From Rhodobacterales bacterium UBA5972 (GTDB lineage Bacteria; Pseudomonadota; Alphaproteobacteria; Rhodobacterales; Rhodobacteraceae), in assembly GCA_002430125.1 (NCBI GenBank), contig DJBQ01000194.1, positions 4,581 to 19,734 of the forward strand: a stretch of 15,154 nt of DNA, given 5' to 3'. Positions 6,557-15,154 of this stretch are shown here, piece after piece; the stretch's first letter is position 1, and each line of letters begins with the position of its first letter. The notes beneath the pieces are model-generated. The model made no database searches and had not been told where the DNA came from. It saw only the letters and a program-made list of their open reading frames with translations. Made by a program: the position numbers and the translations under genes.

Positions 6557-8188
6557 TTAGTTGGCCTGGCGCCGCAAAAACGCTGGAATATCAATTCGTT
6601 CCTGCTCAGGGTCGCTCTCTGATTCGGTAATTGGCGTTACCTGCGGCGGCACTGGTTGGCGGTCCTGACGTTGCGCAGGCTCGGACGTATGTCCAGTCAT
6701 GCGATTAATCAAACTGTTGATCCCAAATCGCGGCTGCCGTTCCGCTTGTGGCAGCTGACTGGCATTTGGCGCCCGCATACCAAGTGCTTTTGGTGCTTTG
6801 TTCACCGCAGCTTGCAAGCGATTCATTGCTTCATTCGAAGGCTTGCCCAGAGCACGCGGTTTTGGAGCAACAAATCCGGTGAGATCACCGTCATCTTCGG
6901 TAAATGCATCAGCCTGAACATGCGATTGTTCGACATGTCGGGCTTCGGGCCGATAGACTGGCGCAGGCAGTTCGTCACCAAGTTCTGGCAGCGATGGGCC
7001 GTCAAATTCATCGACCTCATCATGGCCACCGAACACAGGATCATCTTCCATACCGCGCAGCAAGCTTGGCCGTTCGTCTTCATAGTCCATGCTTGCAGCT
7101 ATCTGCGGTGCACGGGCAGCAATTTTTTCGACAACGGGCGTTGAAACCGGTTCGTCGACCATTCTTGGCGAAAGGGGCATCGACATCTTGCGGCGCGGCA
7201 CCGGCATTTCGCTTTCGATTTTTGACGCATCAATACCGGTTGCTACAACCGAAACCCGCATCATACCTTCCATCGCCGCATCCAACGTCGAGCCGACGAT
7301 GATGTTGGCGTCCGGATCGACTTCTTCGCGGATACGGTTGGCGGCTTCATCCAGTTCAAACAAGGTCAGATCATGGCCGCCGGTGATGTTGATCAAAACG
7401 CCACGTGCGCCTTTCAGCGAAATCTCGTCAAGCAGAGGATTTGCAATCGCTTTTTCTGCCGCTTGGATGGCGCGATCTTCGCCAGACGCTTCGCCGGTTC
7501 CCATCATTGCTTTGCCCATTTCGTCCATTACAGACCGGACATCGGCGAAATCAAGGTTGATGATGCCGGGGCGAACCATCAGATCGGTGACACCTTTGAC
7601 GCCCTGATACAGTACGTCATCGGCCATCGAGAACGCCTCGGTAAAGGTGGTTTTTTCGTTGGCAATCCGAAACAGATTCTGATTTGGAATGATGATCAGC
7701 GTGTCAACGACCCGTTGCAGGGCTTCGACGCCTTCTTCGGCCTGACGCATCCGCTTGGCGCCTTCAAACTGGAATGGCTTGGTGACAACACCAACCGTGA
7801 GGACCCCCAGTTCGCGCGCCGCTTGTGCAATAATTGGAGCAGCACCAGTACCGGTGCCGCCACCCATACCTGCTGTGATAAAACACATATGCGAACCAGC
7901 CAGCTGATCCACGATCTCTTCGATGCTTTCCTCGGCGGCAGCTGCTCCCACTGAAGGTCGGGCGCCAGCGCCCAAACCTTCGGTAACTTTGACGCCCATC
8001 TGAATTTTCACCGGCGCTCTGGACTGTGCCAATGCCTGAGCATCCGTGTTAGCCACGACAAAATCTGCTCCTTCGAGCATTTTGTCGATCATGTTATTGA
8101 CCGCGTTGCACCCTGCCCCTCCAACACCAAAAACGGTGATTTTGGGTCTTAGGTCGTTATGTTCGGGCATCCGGAGATTCAAAGCCAT
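6557..8188 (-). CDS. ftsZ: Cell division GTPase FtsZ
   Basis: This is FtsZ, the tubulin-like GTPase that forms the cytokinetic ring at midcell. With the start at ATG 8188 it has 543 aa and begins [20 protein letters not shown]. The reading frame continues upstream to a GTG at 8254, but the AGGCGG ribosome site just before 8188 and the normal family N-terminus favour the shorter form. The GTP-binding signature GGGTGTG is at 109-115, and the catalytic T7 loop NLDFADVR at 211-218. The globular part ends near 320. An acidic, proline-rich linker of about 210 residues follows, and the conserved C-terminal peptide [12 protein letters not shown] (532-543) binds FtsA and other partners. The linker holds two conserved-looking helical patches at 451-465 and 487-499. 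Residue 27 is Cys in GVGGAGC, where many relatives have Gly. Its leader is 194 bp long, so it may have its own promoter. Confidence 0.98.
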   Translation of the reverse strand: MALNLRMPEHNDLRPKITVFGVGGAGCNAVNNMIDKMLEGADFVVANTDAQALAQSRAPVKIQMGVKVTEGLGAGARPSVGAAAAEESIEEIVDQLAGSHMCFITAGMGGGTGTGAAPIIAQAARELGVLTVGVVTKPFQFEGAKRMRQAEEGVEALQRVVDTLIIIPNQNLFRIANEKTTFTEAFSMADDVLYQGVKGVTDLMVRPGIINLDFADVRSVMDEMGKAMMGTGEASGEDRAIQAAEKAIANPLLDEISLKGARGVLINITGGHDLTLFELDEAANRIREEVDPDANIIVGSTLDAAMEGMMRVSVVATGIDASKIESEMPVPRRKMSMPLSPRMVDEPVSTPVVEKIAARAPQIAASMDYEDERPSLLRGMEDDPVFGGHDEVDEFDGPSLPELGDELPAPVYRPEARHVEQSHVQADAFTEDDGDLTGFVAPKPRALGKPSNEAMNRLQAAVNKAPKALGMRAPNASQLPQAERQPRFGINSLINRMTGHTSEPAQRQDRQPVPPQVTPITESESDPEQERIDIPAFLRRQAN

Positions 8189-8382
8189 TGTGTTGTCCGC
8201 CTGTTTGCAAGTTCCGGCCTTTTTGCCGGTATTATTTGCCTCTGTTGATTCCACACCGTAACCGAGCGGCTAGCGGTGGTCATTAAAAATTTACCCATAT
8301 TTTCACAATATATAGCGGTTTGTGGTATTTTATTGGCATGATATCGCTTATCGGCTCCGATTTGGCGATAGTTGATGACTGA
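8189..8382 (-). promoter_or_regulatory. ftsA-ftsZ spacer / ftsZ leader with nested hairpin
   Basis: This 194-bp non-coding spacer holds a nested stem-loop 12 bp after the ftsA stop (8342-8370): TATCGC and GCGATA form the outer stem, with ATCGG and CCGAT inside. Beyond it is an AT-rich tract (about 8281-8340), suited to a promoter, although I could not identify a convincing -35/-10 pair. A GANTC methylation-type site (GATTC) lies at 8247-8251, 59 bp before the ftsZ ATG. The ribosome site AGGCGG directly precedes ftsZ. An internal ftsZ promoter is plausible by analogy with other alphaproteobacteria. Confidence 0.45.
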
Positions 8383-9717
8383 TTACCAATTTTCACGGAA
8401 CCATTTGACAGCGCGGCGCAAGCTGCGGCCTGCGTAACGATCCATCGGTATTTCGAAATCCCAGCACTCGTCCTGCGGGTGTGCTGCAATCAGACATAAT
8501 CCTACTGCAGAGGAAAAAGCCGGTCCGGTTGCGGCTTGTGGCAATCCTTGCACGCGAAGCGGACGACCAAGGCGGACTTGTTGACCCAGTATTCGGGCGG
8601 CAAGGCTATCAAGACCCGGGATCTGGCTGCCACCGCCGGTCAGAACAATACGTTGGCTGGGGAGGTGATCGAATCCCGCCGCGTCCAGGCGTGCGCGGAC
8701 TTCCTCCAGAATTTCCTCAACACGCGGGCGCATAACGCCGATCAGTTCAGCGCGACTGACTTGCCGTCGATCATGTTCCCAATCGCCGGTTTCCCCGCCG
8801 ATATCGATCATTTCGCGGTCGTCCATACCTGTCGCTTCGACCCCGCCGTAAAACGTCTTGATCCGTTCGGCCATCGGCATCGGCACTTGCAGGCCTTGTG
8901 AAATATCCGAGGTGATATGTGCCCCGCCCATCCGGACGGAATCTGCAAAGATCATGTGTTTGCGAATGAAGATCGAAATGCTGGTGGCGCCGCCGCCCAG
9001 TTCGATACAGGCCGCCCCAAGCTCTTGCTCATCTTCGATCAAAGATGACACGCCGCTTGCATAGGCCGAACTGGCAATCCCTGCCAATTCCAAATCACAA
9101 CGTTTGATGCAATGCAGCAGGTTTTCAACGGCCGCCTGATCGACGGTCAGCAGATGCATATCGACGGACAGACGGTTGCCAATCTGCCCCCTTGGATCGG
9201 ACAGGCCAGAGCGGTGGTCCAATGCAAAATTGACCGGCAGCGCATGCACAACCTGCCGGTTGCGGCCATAATCAGGCACGTCACAAGCCGACAACACGCG
9301 GGCGATATCGTGCTCGGACACCGCTTTTTCATGCAAATCTACTGAACCAGCCAGCCCATAAGACCGCGGGCGGGCGCCGGAAAAACACGCGATCACATGA
9401 TCAACCCGGATACTCGCCATTTTTTGGGCTGCCTGAACCGCCGTGCGAATGGCGCGTTCGGTTTCCTCCATGGTTTCAATTTCGCCGAACTTAACCCCGC
9501 GTGACCGGGTTGTGGCGACACCAATAACCCTAAACCGCGACTGGCCGGACATCGCCCCAACGCCTTCAGTGGCCGAGTTTGGCGTCACCCCATCAAACCG
9601 TAGGATCAGACAGGCGATTTTCGAAGTTCCCACATCCAGAATCGCCACAACACCACGCTGCATGGCGGCAAGGCGCTGGTTTCGCATGGCCCGCTGGGTT
9701 TGGTAGAGCATTGTCAT
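8383..9717 (-). CDS. ftsA: Cell division protein FtsA (actin-like membrane tether)
   Basis: This 444-aa protein is FtsA, the actin-fold ATP-binding protein that tethers FtsZ filaments to the inner membrane and recruits later divisome proteins. The phosphate-1 motif is ILDVGTSKIACLI (26-38), phosphate-2 is IELGGGATSISIF (238-250), and the adenosine motif is LTGGGSQIPGL (359-369). The SHS2/1C insertion falls between the first two, around 80-190. The last 15 residues (GRSLRRAVKWFRENW) form a basic amphipathic helix, the expected membrane-targeting tail. The ATG at 9717 overlaps the ftsQ stop by one base (TGATG) and has AAGGA 9 bases upstream, so start and coupling are well supported. ftsZ follows after 194 bp. 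Confidence 0.97.
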   Translation of the reverse strand: MTMLYQTQRAMRNQRLAAMQRGVVAILDVGTSKIACLILRFDGVTPNSATEGVGAMSGQSRFRVIGVATTRSRGVKFGEIETMEETERAIRTAVQAAQKMASIRVDHVIACFSGARPRSYGLAGSVDLHEKAVSEHDIARVLSACDVPDYGRNRQVVHALPVNFALDHRSGLSDPRGQIGNRLSVDMHLLTVDQAAVENLLHCIKRCDLELAGIASSAYASGVSSLIEDEQELGAACIELGGGATSISIFIRKHMIFADSVRMGGAHITSDISQGLQVPMPMAERIKTFYGGVEATGMDDREMIDIGGETGDWEHDRRQVSRAELIGVMRPRVEEILEEVRARLDAAGFDHLPSQRIVLTGGGSQIPGLDSLAARILGQQVRLGRPLRVQGLPQAATGPAFSSAVGLCLIAAHPQDECWDFEIPMDRYAGRSLRRAVKWFRENW

Positions 9718-10598
9718 CAGGCGTCGTCCTTGGCTTTATCATTGCTGATTTGAAACAAAAATTCCTGCGCCTCAACACCCAGTCGCAGAGTTGGTCGCCT
9801 TGCGTCGCGCAGATCAACGATCACCAGATCACGCGAAAGCAGTTCGTTTATCGTGTTCAGGGCCAAGACCCTTTCGAGGGCCGTGACCGCATCAGCCTCG
9901 GGCAGCATGATCCGTTGGTTGCGGTCCAAAACCAGATCCCACCGGCGCTCGCCAACCCGCAACAGCCCGCGTATGCGGTTGGAAATGGGCTGTGCTGCGG
10001 CAAGCAGTTCAAGCGCTTCGGGCACAACGACATCAGCACCGTCACCTGCAATCAACTGCAAATCCTGCCGGTCGCCACGGGCTTCAATAGGCGTCACGCG
10101 GTGACCGGTCACGTCCAGCAGTTCCAAGGCCTCACGTCCCCGCCAGACAATCGCGGGCACACGTTCAACGACTTCAACATCCAGAATGCCGCCAGCCCTG
10201 ACGACAAGGGACGCCTGCGCCACGGCGTCCAGTTCTTCGATATTCGCGCGCATCAACGCCAGATCAAGATCAAAACTGCTGACCGGAAAATCAACGGCGG
10301 TGATTTCTCGAATATCTTCTGCAACTTCCTCGGATACGTTTTCGATCCGCATCAGATTGACCATGAATTCAGGCCGCTGCTCGACGCTGGCCCGAAGGTC
10401 GGCGGCATGTTCGCGCAAGGCATCAACCCGAGCGTCGTCGGATAAATACCAAACCACGGCTGCCAAAATCGTAAAAGCCGGGACTCCGGTACGCAGAATC
10501 GACCTGAAAACCGGCGTCAGCCACAAGCGCTGAAAGCGGTAAGACGTCTTGCTGGGCGCCGGATCGCGCCGCGCCTTGAAGGGTTTCATCGGTTGCAT
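9717..10598 (-). CDS. ftsQ: Cell division protein FtsQ
   Basis: This 293-aa bitopic membrane protein matches FtsQ, which links cytoplasmic and periplasmic divisome parts and binds FtsB/FtsL. A basic cytoplasmic tail (about 1-35) is followed by one membrane segment (about 36-53, [15 protein letters not shown]). A POTRA-like domain comes next (roughly 80-150, with [12 protein letters not shown] and the [15 protein letters not shown] strand), then the beta domain. The ATG at 10598 is preceded by GAGG seven bases upstream and overlaps the ddl stop by 13 bp. The frame is open up to 10649, but that start would add 17 residues encoded inside ddl and lacks such support. Sequence conservation is low in this family; the call rests on topology plus position between ddl and ftsA. 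Confidence 0.93.
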   Translation of the reverse strand: MQPMKPFKARRDPAPSKTSYRFQRLWLTPVFRSILRTGVPAFTILAAVVWYLSDDARVDALREHAADLRASVEQRPEFMVNLMRIENVSEEVAEDIREITAVDFPVSSFDLDLALMRANIEELDAVAQASLVVRAGGILDVEVVERVPAIVWRGREALELLDVTGHRVTPIEARGDRQDLQLIAGDGADVVVPEALELLAAAQPISNRIRGLLRVGERRWDLVLDRNQRIMLPEADAVTALERVLALNTINELLSRDLVIVDLRDARRPTLRLGVEAQEFLFQISNDKAKDDA

Positions 10599-11509
10599 GA
10601 GGCATCCTCGATCAGCCAGCGGCACAATTTTCCAAAACTCATCCCGCAATGGATCGCCTGTTCCGGGGAAAGCGAGGTTGGCGTCATTCCCGGTTGGGTA
10701 TTGGTTTCAAGCAAGATCAGTCCGGCAAGTCCGCGGCTTTCGTCCCAGCGAAAATCAGTGCGGCTGAGGCCGCGGCAGCCCAGAACCCGGTGCGCCCTGA
10801 GCGCATAATCCATGCAGGCGTCGAATATTTCTGTAGGTACATCGGCGGGCAGCACATGCCTTGATCCGCCTGTTTTGTATTTGGCGTCGTAATCATACCA
10901 GCCGTCAGTCAGGATATCGGTCACGGTTAGCGCACGATCTCCGATCACTGACGTCGTCATTTCCCGACCCCGCGCATAGGCTTCAACCATCACTAATTCC
11001 GGCATATCTTCGGACAATTGCGGTGGGCCATTTGCCGATTCATGAACGATATAGACGCCAACCGACGAGCCTTCGTTGTTCGGCTTCACCACATAGGGTG
11101 GTGGCAAAACATGACGCGTGCGTACTTCGCTGGAACTGGCAAGGCAGCTCTCGACCACCGGCAATCCAGCCTGGCGATAAGCCGTTTTGGTCTTCTCCTT
11201 GTCCATCGCAAGGGCCGAGGCCAGCACGCCGGAATGCGTATACGGAATGCGCAGCCATTCCAGCAGACCCTGAACACAACCATCTTCGCCCCAACGGCCA
11301 TGCAGGGCGTTGAACACAACATCTGGTTTTACGGATTGTAACACCTGCGCAAGGTCAGGACCCGCGTCCACCTCGGTCACGTGAAATCCTTCGCCCCTCA
11401 GTGCCGCGACGCATTCGCGTCCTGACACCAGCGATACCTCGCGTTCGACCGAAGGGCCGCCCAAAAGGACCACAACATGGGGGGATGTGTCGCTGCTCGA
11501 CCTGCCCAC
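10586..11509 (-). CDS. ddl: D-alanine--D-alanine ligase
   Basis: This ATP-grasp enzyme joins two D-alanines to make the D-Ala-D-Ala end of the peptidoglycan stem peptide. With the start used here it has 307 aa. Family motifs are the N-terminal GGPSVERE (17-24), HGRWGEDG (70-77), the ATP loop [10 protein letters not shown] (142-151), the active-site YDYDAKY (205-211), the metal region TDFR (251-254), and [10 protein letters not shown] (270-279). No ATG lies near the N-terminus. I chose GTG at 11509 because GCAGG stands 8 bases upstream and the protein then begins close to the usual family start; TTG at 11527 would add 6 residues. It lies 49 bp after murB and overlaps ftsQ by 13 bp. The D-Ala-D-Ala product joins the pathway at the MurF step, whose gene would be upstream of the window. 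Confidence 0.95.
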   Translation of the reverse strand: MGRSSSDTSPHVVVLLGGPSVEREVSLVSGRECVAALRGEGFHVTEVDAGPDLAQVLQSVKPDVVFNALHGRWGEDGCVQGLLEWLRIPYTHSGVLASALAMDKEKTKTAYRQAGLPVVESCLASSSEVRTRHVLPPPYVVKPNNEGSSVGVYIVHESANGPPQLSEDMPELVMVEAYARGREMTTSVIGDRALTVTDILTDGWYDYDAKYKTGGSRHVLPADVPTEIFDACMDYALRAHRVLGCRGLSRTDFRWDESRGLAGLILLETNTQPGMTPTSLSPEQAIHCGMSFGKLCRWLIEDASCNR

Positions 11510-11558
11510 ACCAACTACCTGCTTCAAGGGCTTTTTGACACCCTGTTTCTTATTGTTT

Positions 11559-12509
11559 TTAAGGGGCCGGTTCGCCGACCCTTCTTATTTCCCACTGTAA
11601 CTCTATTCCGCTGTGTTGGAAAACCTTTTTTCGCACCAACTCGCCCAGATTTTCAAGGTCTGCGGCGGTTGCACCACCCGTATTGATCAAAAAGTTGGGG
11701 TGCATCGCCGACATTTGCGCCCCGCCCAGTTGAAAGCCGCGCAAGCCAGCGTCGTCGATGACTTTCCAGGCTTTCAGATCGTGCACATCGTCGGCCTGAC
11801 CGGTAGAGGAAAATCCAGCCGGATTGCGGAACGTTGACCCACAGGATAACGCATCCACCGGCTGGGTTGCAGCACGTTTGGCCAATGCCTCGGTCATTTT
11901 TTCAATGATTTTTTCGGGGGAACCGCGCGGTGGCGAAAGAACTGCCTGAACAACGACCATATCGTCGGGTATGGCGCTGTGACGATAGGAAAACTCCAGA
12001 TCAGATTTGCGCAATGTCACCACTTTGCCATCACGGCGCACAGCTGTGGCACTGACGAAAACATCCGCCATATAGCTGCCATAACACCCGGCGTTCATCC
12101 GGATCGCCCCACCAATGCCGCCGGGAATGGTTCGAAGAAACGCCAGATCATAGCCTTCAGCTGCAGCTTGCTTGGCCACTTGCGCGTCAAGTGCTCCGGC
12201 ACCAACCCGCAGGTTACCGTTGGCCATCACCTCAAATCCGTTAAACCCGCTGCCCAGCCGGATCACAGCGCCTTTGATACCGCCGTCGCGGATGATCAGG
12301 TTCGAACAAACGCCGATCGGCATCACCGGCACGCTTTCAGGCACTTGCTGCATAAAAGCTGAAATATCGGCCATATGCGCGGGCTGAAACAACATTTCCG
12401 CAACCCCGCCGACCCGCAGCCAACTTAGGCTTGCCATAGGGCGATCAAGGGCGATCCGCCCCGCGACGTCGGGCAGCGGAAATTTCCAGTCTGCGGCACT
12501 TTCCGTCAT
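11559..12509 (-). CDS. murB: UDP-N-acetylenolpyruvoylglucosamine reductase MurB
   Basis: This 316-aa flavoenzyme reduces UDP-GlcNAc-enolpyruvate to UDP-MurNAc with NADPH, the second committed step of peptidoglycan synthesis. Visible motifs are [10 protein letters not shown] (29-38), the FAD segment [10 protein letters not shown] (69-78), [18 protein letters not shown] (127-144), LEFSYRHS (171-178), which fits a type II MurB, and CGSTFRNP (223-230) carrying the catalytic serine S225. The end, [12 protein letters not shown], is typical. The frame stays open upstream to 12902, but that stretch is out-of-frame DUF2484 and murC. The real start is ATG 12509, which overlaps the DUF2484 stop as ATGA and gives the normal N-terminus. 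No clear ribosome site precedes it, so it is probably translated by coupling. Residue 68 is Cys in GVCSN, where relatives usually have Gly. Confidence 0.97.
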   Translation of the reverse strand: MTESAADWKFPLPDVAGRIALDRPMASLSWLRVGGVAEMLFQPAHMADISAFMQQVPESVPVMPIGVCSNLIIRDGGIKGAVIRLGSGFNGFEVMANGNLRVGAGALDAQVAKQAAAEGYDLAFLRTIPGGIGGAIRMNAGCYGSYMADVFVSATAVRRDGKVVTLRKSDLEFSYRHSAIPDDMVVVQAVLSPPRGSPEKIIEKMTEALAKRAATQPVDALSCGSTFRNPAGFSSTGQADDVHDLKAWKVIDDAGLRGFQLGGAQMSAMHPNFLINTGGATAADLENLGELVRKKVFQHSGIELQWEIRRVGEPAP

Positions 12510-12766
12510 TCGACCGCTGGCCGACCCGTCAGCTTGCGCCACAGGGCCAGTCCGTAATATTTTGCCGGGTAGCGGAAAATAGACAAGGCGGCCGCCAGCA
12601 GGGCCAGCGCCCAATAGAGGCCCATATCCCATGCCAGATACCCCAGCACGAACGGAAACAGGATCAACATCGGAAAGCCGAAACGCTTGTGATAGTCGCG
12701 CGGCAACATGCCGACGAACGAAACCACGAGAATCCAGGCAATCGTGACCACCAACGAAACATTCAT
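12506..12766 (-). CDS. DUF2484-family small membrane protein
   Basis: This 86-aa protein of unknown function has a hydrophobic N-terminal helix ([20 protein letters not shown]), a short basic loop (PRDYHKRFG), and one long or two short hydrophobic segments (about 29-65, [18 protein letters not shown] then [14 protein letters not shown]). The cytoplasmic-looking basic tail is [16 protein letters not shown]. Size, membrane pattern and place between murC and murB match the DUF2484 family, which I know from Rhodobacteraceae; this is recall, not a search. The ATG at 12766 overlaps the murC stop as ATGA, and its stop overlaps murB as ATGA. No Shine-Dalgarno is evident, suggesting coupled translation. 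A longer frame to 12826 would start inside murC and is not needed. Its position suggests a link to cell-wall synthesis, but no biochemical role can be read from the sequence. Confidence 0.88.
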   Translation of the reverse strand: MNVSLVVTIAWILVVSFVGMLPRDYHKRFGFPMLILFPFVLGYLAWDMGLYWALALLAAALSIFRYPAKYYGLALWRKLTGRPAVE

Positions 12767-14160
12767 GCGCCAAGTGCTTTCGGCAAGGCATTTGCCCAAG
12801 CTGAAATCGTACCAGCCCCCAGACAAACAACCATATCGCCCGGCTTTGCTTCACGGCGCACAAGTTCGGCAAGGCATTTTTCTTCCAGCAAGGCGCTGGC
12901 ATTGCGGTGCCCGTGTTTGATCAGACCGGCCACAAGATCATCGCGACTGGCGCCTGCAATCGGGTCTTCGCCTGCGGCGTAAACCTCGGCAATGGCCACA
13001 ACATCTGCGTCATTGAAACAGGTGCAGAAATCATCAAACAGGCTGGAAAGTCGCGTGTACCGGTGAGGTTGATGAACGGCTATTATGCGTCCATTGGTCG
13101 ATTGCCTTGCGGCGCGCAATACGGCGGCAATTTCAACCGGGTGATGGCCATAATCGTCAATGATGGTGACACCATTAACGGTACCAACCTTGGTAAATCG
13201 CCGGTTGACGCCCTTGAAATTCGCCAAAGCTTCGCGAATTTCGCCGCCTTTCATTCCCAGATGCCTGGCAACGGCGATGGCAGACAAGGCGTTCAGAACG
13301 TTATGGTCGCCGGGCATTGGCAGGCTGAGGCCCTCGATAATCTGGTCATCCGCCCGCAAAGCCACATCAAAATGCGCCACACCGTTTTCATAAGTCAGAT
13401 TACGCGCCCGTACGTCCGCCTGTGCATTGAACCCATAGGTGACTACCCTGCGGTCACTTATCCGCCCGACAAGCGCCTGCACTTCTGGGTGATCAGTGCA
13501 ACAGACCGCCAGACCGTAAAACGGGATGTTGTGAACAAAGGTGTAAAACGCGTCACGAAGCGCATCAAACGTGCCGTAATGCTCCATATGTTCGGCGTCG
13601 ATATTGGTGACGATGGCGATGGTTGCAGGCAGTTTAATGAATGTGCCGTCACTTTCATCGGCCTCGACCACCATCCATTCGCCCTGCCCCATACGCGCGT
13701 TGGATCCGTATGCGTGAATGATCCCGCCATTGATCACGGTCGGGTCCAACCCACCCGCGTCAAGCAGCGTTGCGACCATGGTTGTGGTTGTGGTTTTGCC
13801 ATGCGTACCGGCAATCGCGATGTTGGATTTCATCCGCATCAGTTCGGCCAGCATTTCGGCCCGCCGCACCACCGGCAAACCCAGACGATGCGCCTGGTCA
13901 AGTTCGGGATTGCCGGCCTTGATGGCAGACGAGATCACCACAACCTCGGCCCCCTGCAGATTCTCTGCGTGTTGCCCAACAAATATCCGCGCGCCCAAAC
14001 CTGCAAGGCGTTCCGTAATAGGCGAGGCTTTCAGGTCCGAGCCCTGCACATCATAGCCGTGATTTAACAGCACTTCGGCGATGCCGGACATGCCAATGCC
14101 GCCAATACCGACGAAATGGATCGGGCCAATATCGGTCGGCAGTTTGGTTGCAGCGTTCAT
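12763..14160 (-). CDS. murC: UDP-N-acetylmuramate--L-alanine ligase MurC
   Basis: This 465-aa enzyme adds L-alanine to UDP-MurNAc with ATP, the first of the Mur ligase steps, in the cytoplasm. The N-terminal Rossmann-like domain has GIGGIGMS (18-25). The central ATPase domain has the P-loop GTHGKTTT (118-125), EADESDGTF and the [12 protein letters not shown] segment. The C-terminal domain has DDYGHHP and HQPHRYTR, both characteristic of MurC. Length is normal. The ATG at 14160 overlaps the murG stop as ATGA and has a strong GGGGAG ribosome site. murC supplies the substrate for MurD, and receives its own from MurB, two genes downstream. A 386-codon open frame on the opposite strand (12907-14067) is a composition artefact. 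Confidence 0.98.
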   Translation of the reverse strand: MNAATKLPTDIGPIHFVGIGGIGMSGIAEVLLNHGYDVQGSDLKASPITERLAGLGARIFVGQHAENLQGAEVVVISSAIKAGNPELDQAHRLGLPVVRRAEMLAELMRMKSNIAIAGTHGKTTTTTMVATLLDAGGLDPTVINGGIIHAYGSNARMGQGEWMVVEADESDGTFIKLPATIAIVTNIDAEHMEHYGTFDALRDAFYTFVHNIPFYGLAVCCTDHPEVQALVGRISDRRVVTYGFNAQADVRARNLTYENGVAHFDVALRADDQIIEGLSLPMPGDHNVLNALSAIAVARHLGMKGGEIREALANFKGVNRRFTKVGTVNGVTIIDDYGHHPVEIAAVLRAARQSTNGRIIAVHQPHRYTRLSSLFDDFCTCFNDADVVAIAEVYAAGEDPIAGASRDDLVAGLIKHGHRNASALLEEKCLAELVRREAKPGDMVVCLGAGTISAWANALPKALGA

Positions 14161-15154
14161 GCGGTCTCCCCGGACTTTGCGTCATTTGCATCTGCCAATT
14201 CCTCAACCAGCAAAGCCAGCATTTCTGTGGCCTCGGGTTTGCCGTGATCCATCGCGGCATACGCCATGCTATTGGCCAGTTCGGGATCACTTAGAATGCC
14301 TTCGATTGCGGTCGCAAGTCTTTCGGCTGACAGGTTTTCCTCTTCAATCACCAAAGCCCCGCCGCAGGCTTCCAACCCGCGTGCATTTGCCGACTGCTCG
14401 TTACGGATGGCGGCGGCCAATGGGATCAGGATCGATGGACGGCCAACAACAGAAATATCGGCAATTGATGACGCACCGGCCCGCGAAATGACCAACTGGC
14501 ATTCCGCCAACCGACTGGGGACATCATTAAAGAACGTGCGCACAGTTGCGGGAATACCGTTGCTTTCATAGGTGGCGCGCACTGCGTCCATGTCCTCTTC
14601 GCGGGCCTGATGTGACACGCGGATATATTGCAAAATATCTTCTTCAACCAAGGCGATTGCGGCAGGAACCACTTCGGACAGGATGCGCGCACCTTGCGAA
14701 CCGCCGATAACCAACAGGCTGATCGGGTATTCGCCAGGGGCAGTATATTGTGCGCCGTCACGCTCCAGAATTGCGGCGCGCACCGGGTTGCCGGTAAAAA
14801 CCGCACGTTTTACTTTGGGCAGTTCTGTCGGTGAGATGCCGCAGGCGACAACATCGACCCGACCCGCAAAAATCTGGTTAACCCGGCCCAAAACGCCGTT
14901 TTGTTCATGGATCATCCGTGGCCTGCGCAGCAGCCATGCCGCCGTCATCGCAGGGATCGACGGATAACCGCCAAAGCCGACCACAACATCGGGCTTTTCG
15001 CGCTGCATCTGCATGACGGCTGAGACAATACCGCGTATCAAATGAAACGGCGCGGCAAGTTTTGCCAGCAGTCCGCCGCGCGCGAAAGTGGCGCTGTCGA
15101 CCACTTCGATTTCGACCGAATGCGGAAAGCCACCGGTAAAACGCGCGCCACGAG
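14157..15154 (-). CDS. murG: Lipid II synthase MurG (N-terminus beyond window)
   Basis: This frame enters from the right edge and encodes the last 331 residues of MurG, the GT28 glycosyltransferase at the inner face of the membrane that adds GlcNAc to lipid I to make lipid II. The normal length is about 360, so roughly 30 residues, including the first glycine-rich GGTGGH loop, are missing. Visible motifs are [28 protein letters not shown], the UDP-site loop [22 protein letters not shown] and the late NEQSAN segment with the conserved Gln and Asn. A GTG at 15104 could look like a start but lies inside conserved sequence and is not one. The stop overlaps murC by ATGA. Confidence 0.97.
   Translation of the reverse strand, partial: RGARFTGGFPHSVEIEVVDSATFARGGLLAKLAAPFHLIRGIVSAVMQMQREKPDVVVGFGGYPSIPAMTAAWLLRRPRMIHEQNGVLGRVNQIFAGRVDVVACGISPTELPKVKRAVFTGNPVRAAILERDGAQYTAPGEYPISLLVIGGSQGARILSEVVPAAIALVEEDILQYIRVSHQAREEDMDAVRATYESNGIPATVRTFFNDVPSRLAECQLVISRAGASSIADISVVGRPSILIPLAAAIRNEQSANARGLEACGGALVIEEENLSAERLATAIEGILSDPELANSMAYAAMDHGKPEATEMLALLVEELADANDAKSGETA

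Noticed and set aside
6394..6594. 66-codon minus-strand open frame between ftsZ and lpxC as a small gene
   Set aside because: It overlaps the ftsZ 3' end in another frame, runs through the terminator-like hairpin and inverted repeats, and has no ribosome site or recognisable product.
8189..8254. 22-residue N-terminal extension of FtsZ from GTG 8254
   Set aside because: ATG 8188 has a good AGGCGG ribosome site and gives the standard FtsZ N-terminus; the extension is polar and does not resemble family members.
8283..8489. 68-codon minus-strand open frame over the ftsA-ftsZ spacer
   Set aside because: It mostly reads the end of ftsA in a wrong frame and then non-coding AT-rich sequence; no supporting signal.
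9579..10445. 288-codon plus-strand open frame opposite ftsA and ftsQ
   Set aside because: It runs across the antisense of two real genes and their junction, with no ribosome site or known motif.
12510..12902. N-terminal extension of murB giving a 447-aa protein
   Set aside because: The extra 131 residues are an out-of-frame reading of DUF2484 and the end of murC; the conserved MurB N-terminus begins at 12509.
12907..14067. 386-codon plus-strand open frame opposite murC
   Set aside because: It is fully antisense to a well-conserved murC, shows no recognisable domain, and its Arg/His/Gln-rich composition is typical of a shadow frame in GC-rich coding DNA.
1..15154. Mobile elements, CRISPR arrays, tRNA/rRNA genes, phage or defence genes
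   Set aside because: None seen: apart from the three leaders, short divergent spacer and small gaps, conserved genes fill the window, with no transposase, no regularly spaced repeats and no tRNA- or rRNA-like sequence.

Overview
The window is a chromosomal piece of an alphaproteobacterium, most likely a marine Rhodobacteraceae (Roseobacter-group) strain. The main reasons are the gene order murG-murC-DUF2484-murB-ddl-ftsQ-ftsA-ftsZ-lpxC-bamD-recN, the small DUF2484 membrane gene between murC and murB (as I recall, typical of Rhodobacterales), and an FtsZ with a long linker ending in the peptide [12 protein letters not shown]. All assignments come from reading motifs in the translations; no database search was run.

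Layout. From 15154 down to 2755, on the minus strand, runs the distal half of a division and cell wall (dcw) cluster, continuing into outer-membrane and DNA-repair genes. murG is cut by the window's right end. murG/murC, murC/DUF2484 and DUF2484/murB each overlap by ATGA, ddl/ftsQ overlap by 13 bp, and ftsQ/ftsA share one base, so this block looks like one translationally coupled unit. Three longer spacers then follow: ftsA-ftsZ (194 bp), ftsZ-lpxC (236 bp) and lpxC-bamD (125 bp). Each carries inverted repeats. recN ends 9 bp from the end of a convergent plus-strand gene for an LDHD-type FAD-dependent D-lactate/D-2-hydroxyacid dehydrogenase (1372-2745). Divergent from that gene, a ClC-family chloride channel/transporter gene (1302 down to 1) runs off the left end.

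How the genes work together. MurC, MurB, Ddl and MurG make and assemble peptidoglycan precursor (UDP-MurNAc-Ala, UDP-MurNAc, D-Ala-D-Ala and lipid II). FtsQ, FtsA and FtsZ form the core of the divisome that directs this synthesis at midcell. LpxC commits precursor to lipid A, and BamD is part of the outer-membrane protein assembly machine. RecN acts in double-strand-break repair. The ClC protein and the dehydrogenase are metabolic or transport neighbours with no evident link to division.

Novelty. I see no mobile element, CRISPR array, tRNA/rRNA, prophage or defence island, and no clearly undescribed multi-gene system; the coding content is ordinary for the clade. The items most worth a second look are the overlapping, partly exclusive inverted repeats between ftsZ and lpxC, the structured bamD leader, the DUF2484 gene held between murC and murB by ATGA overlaps, and a ClC protein with three usually important transport-path positions changed.
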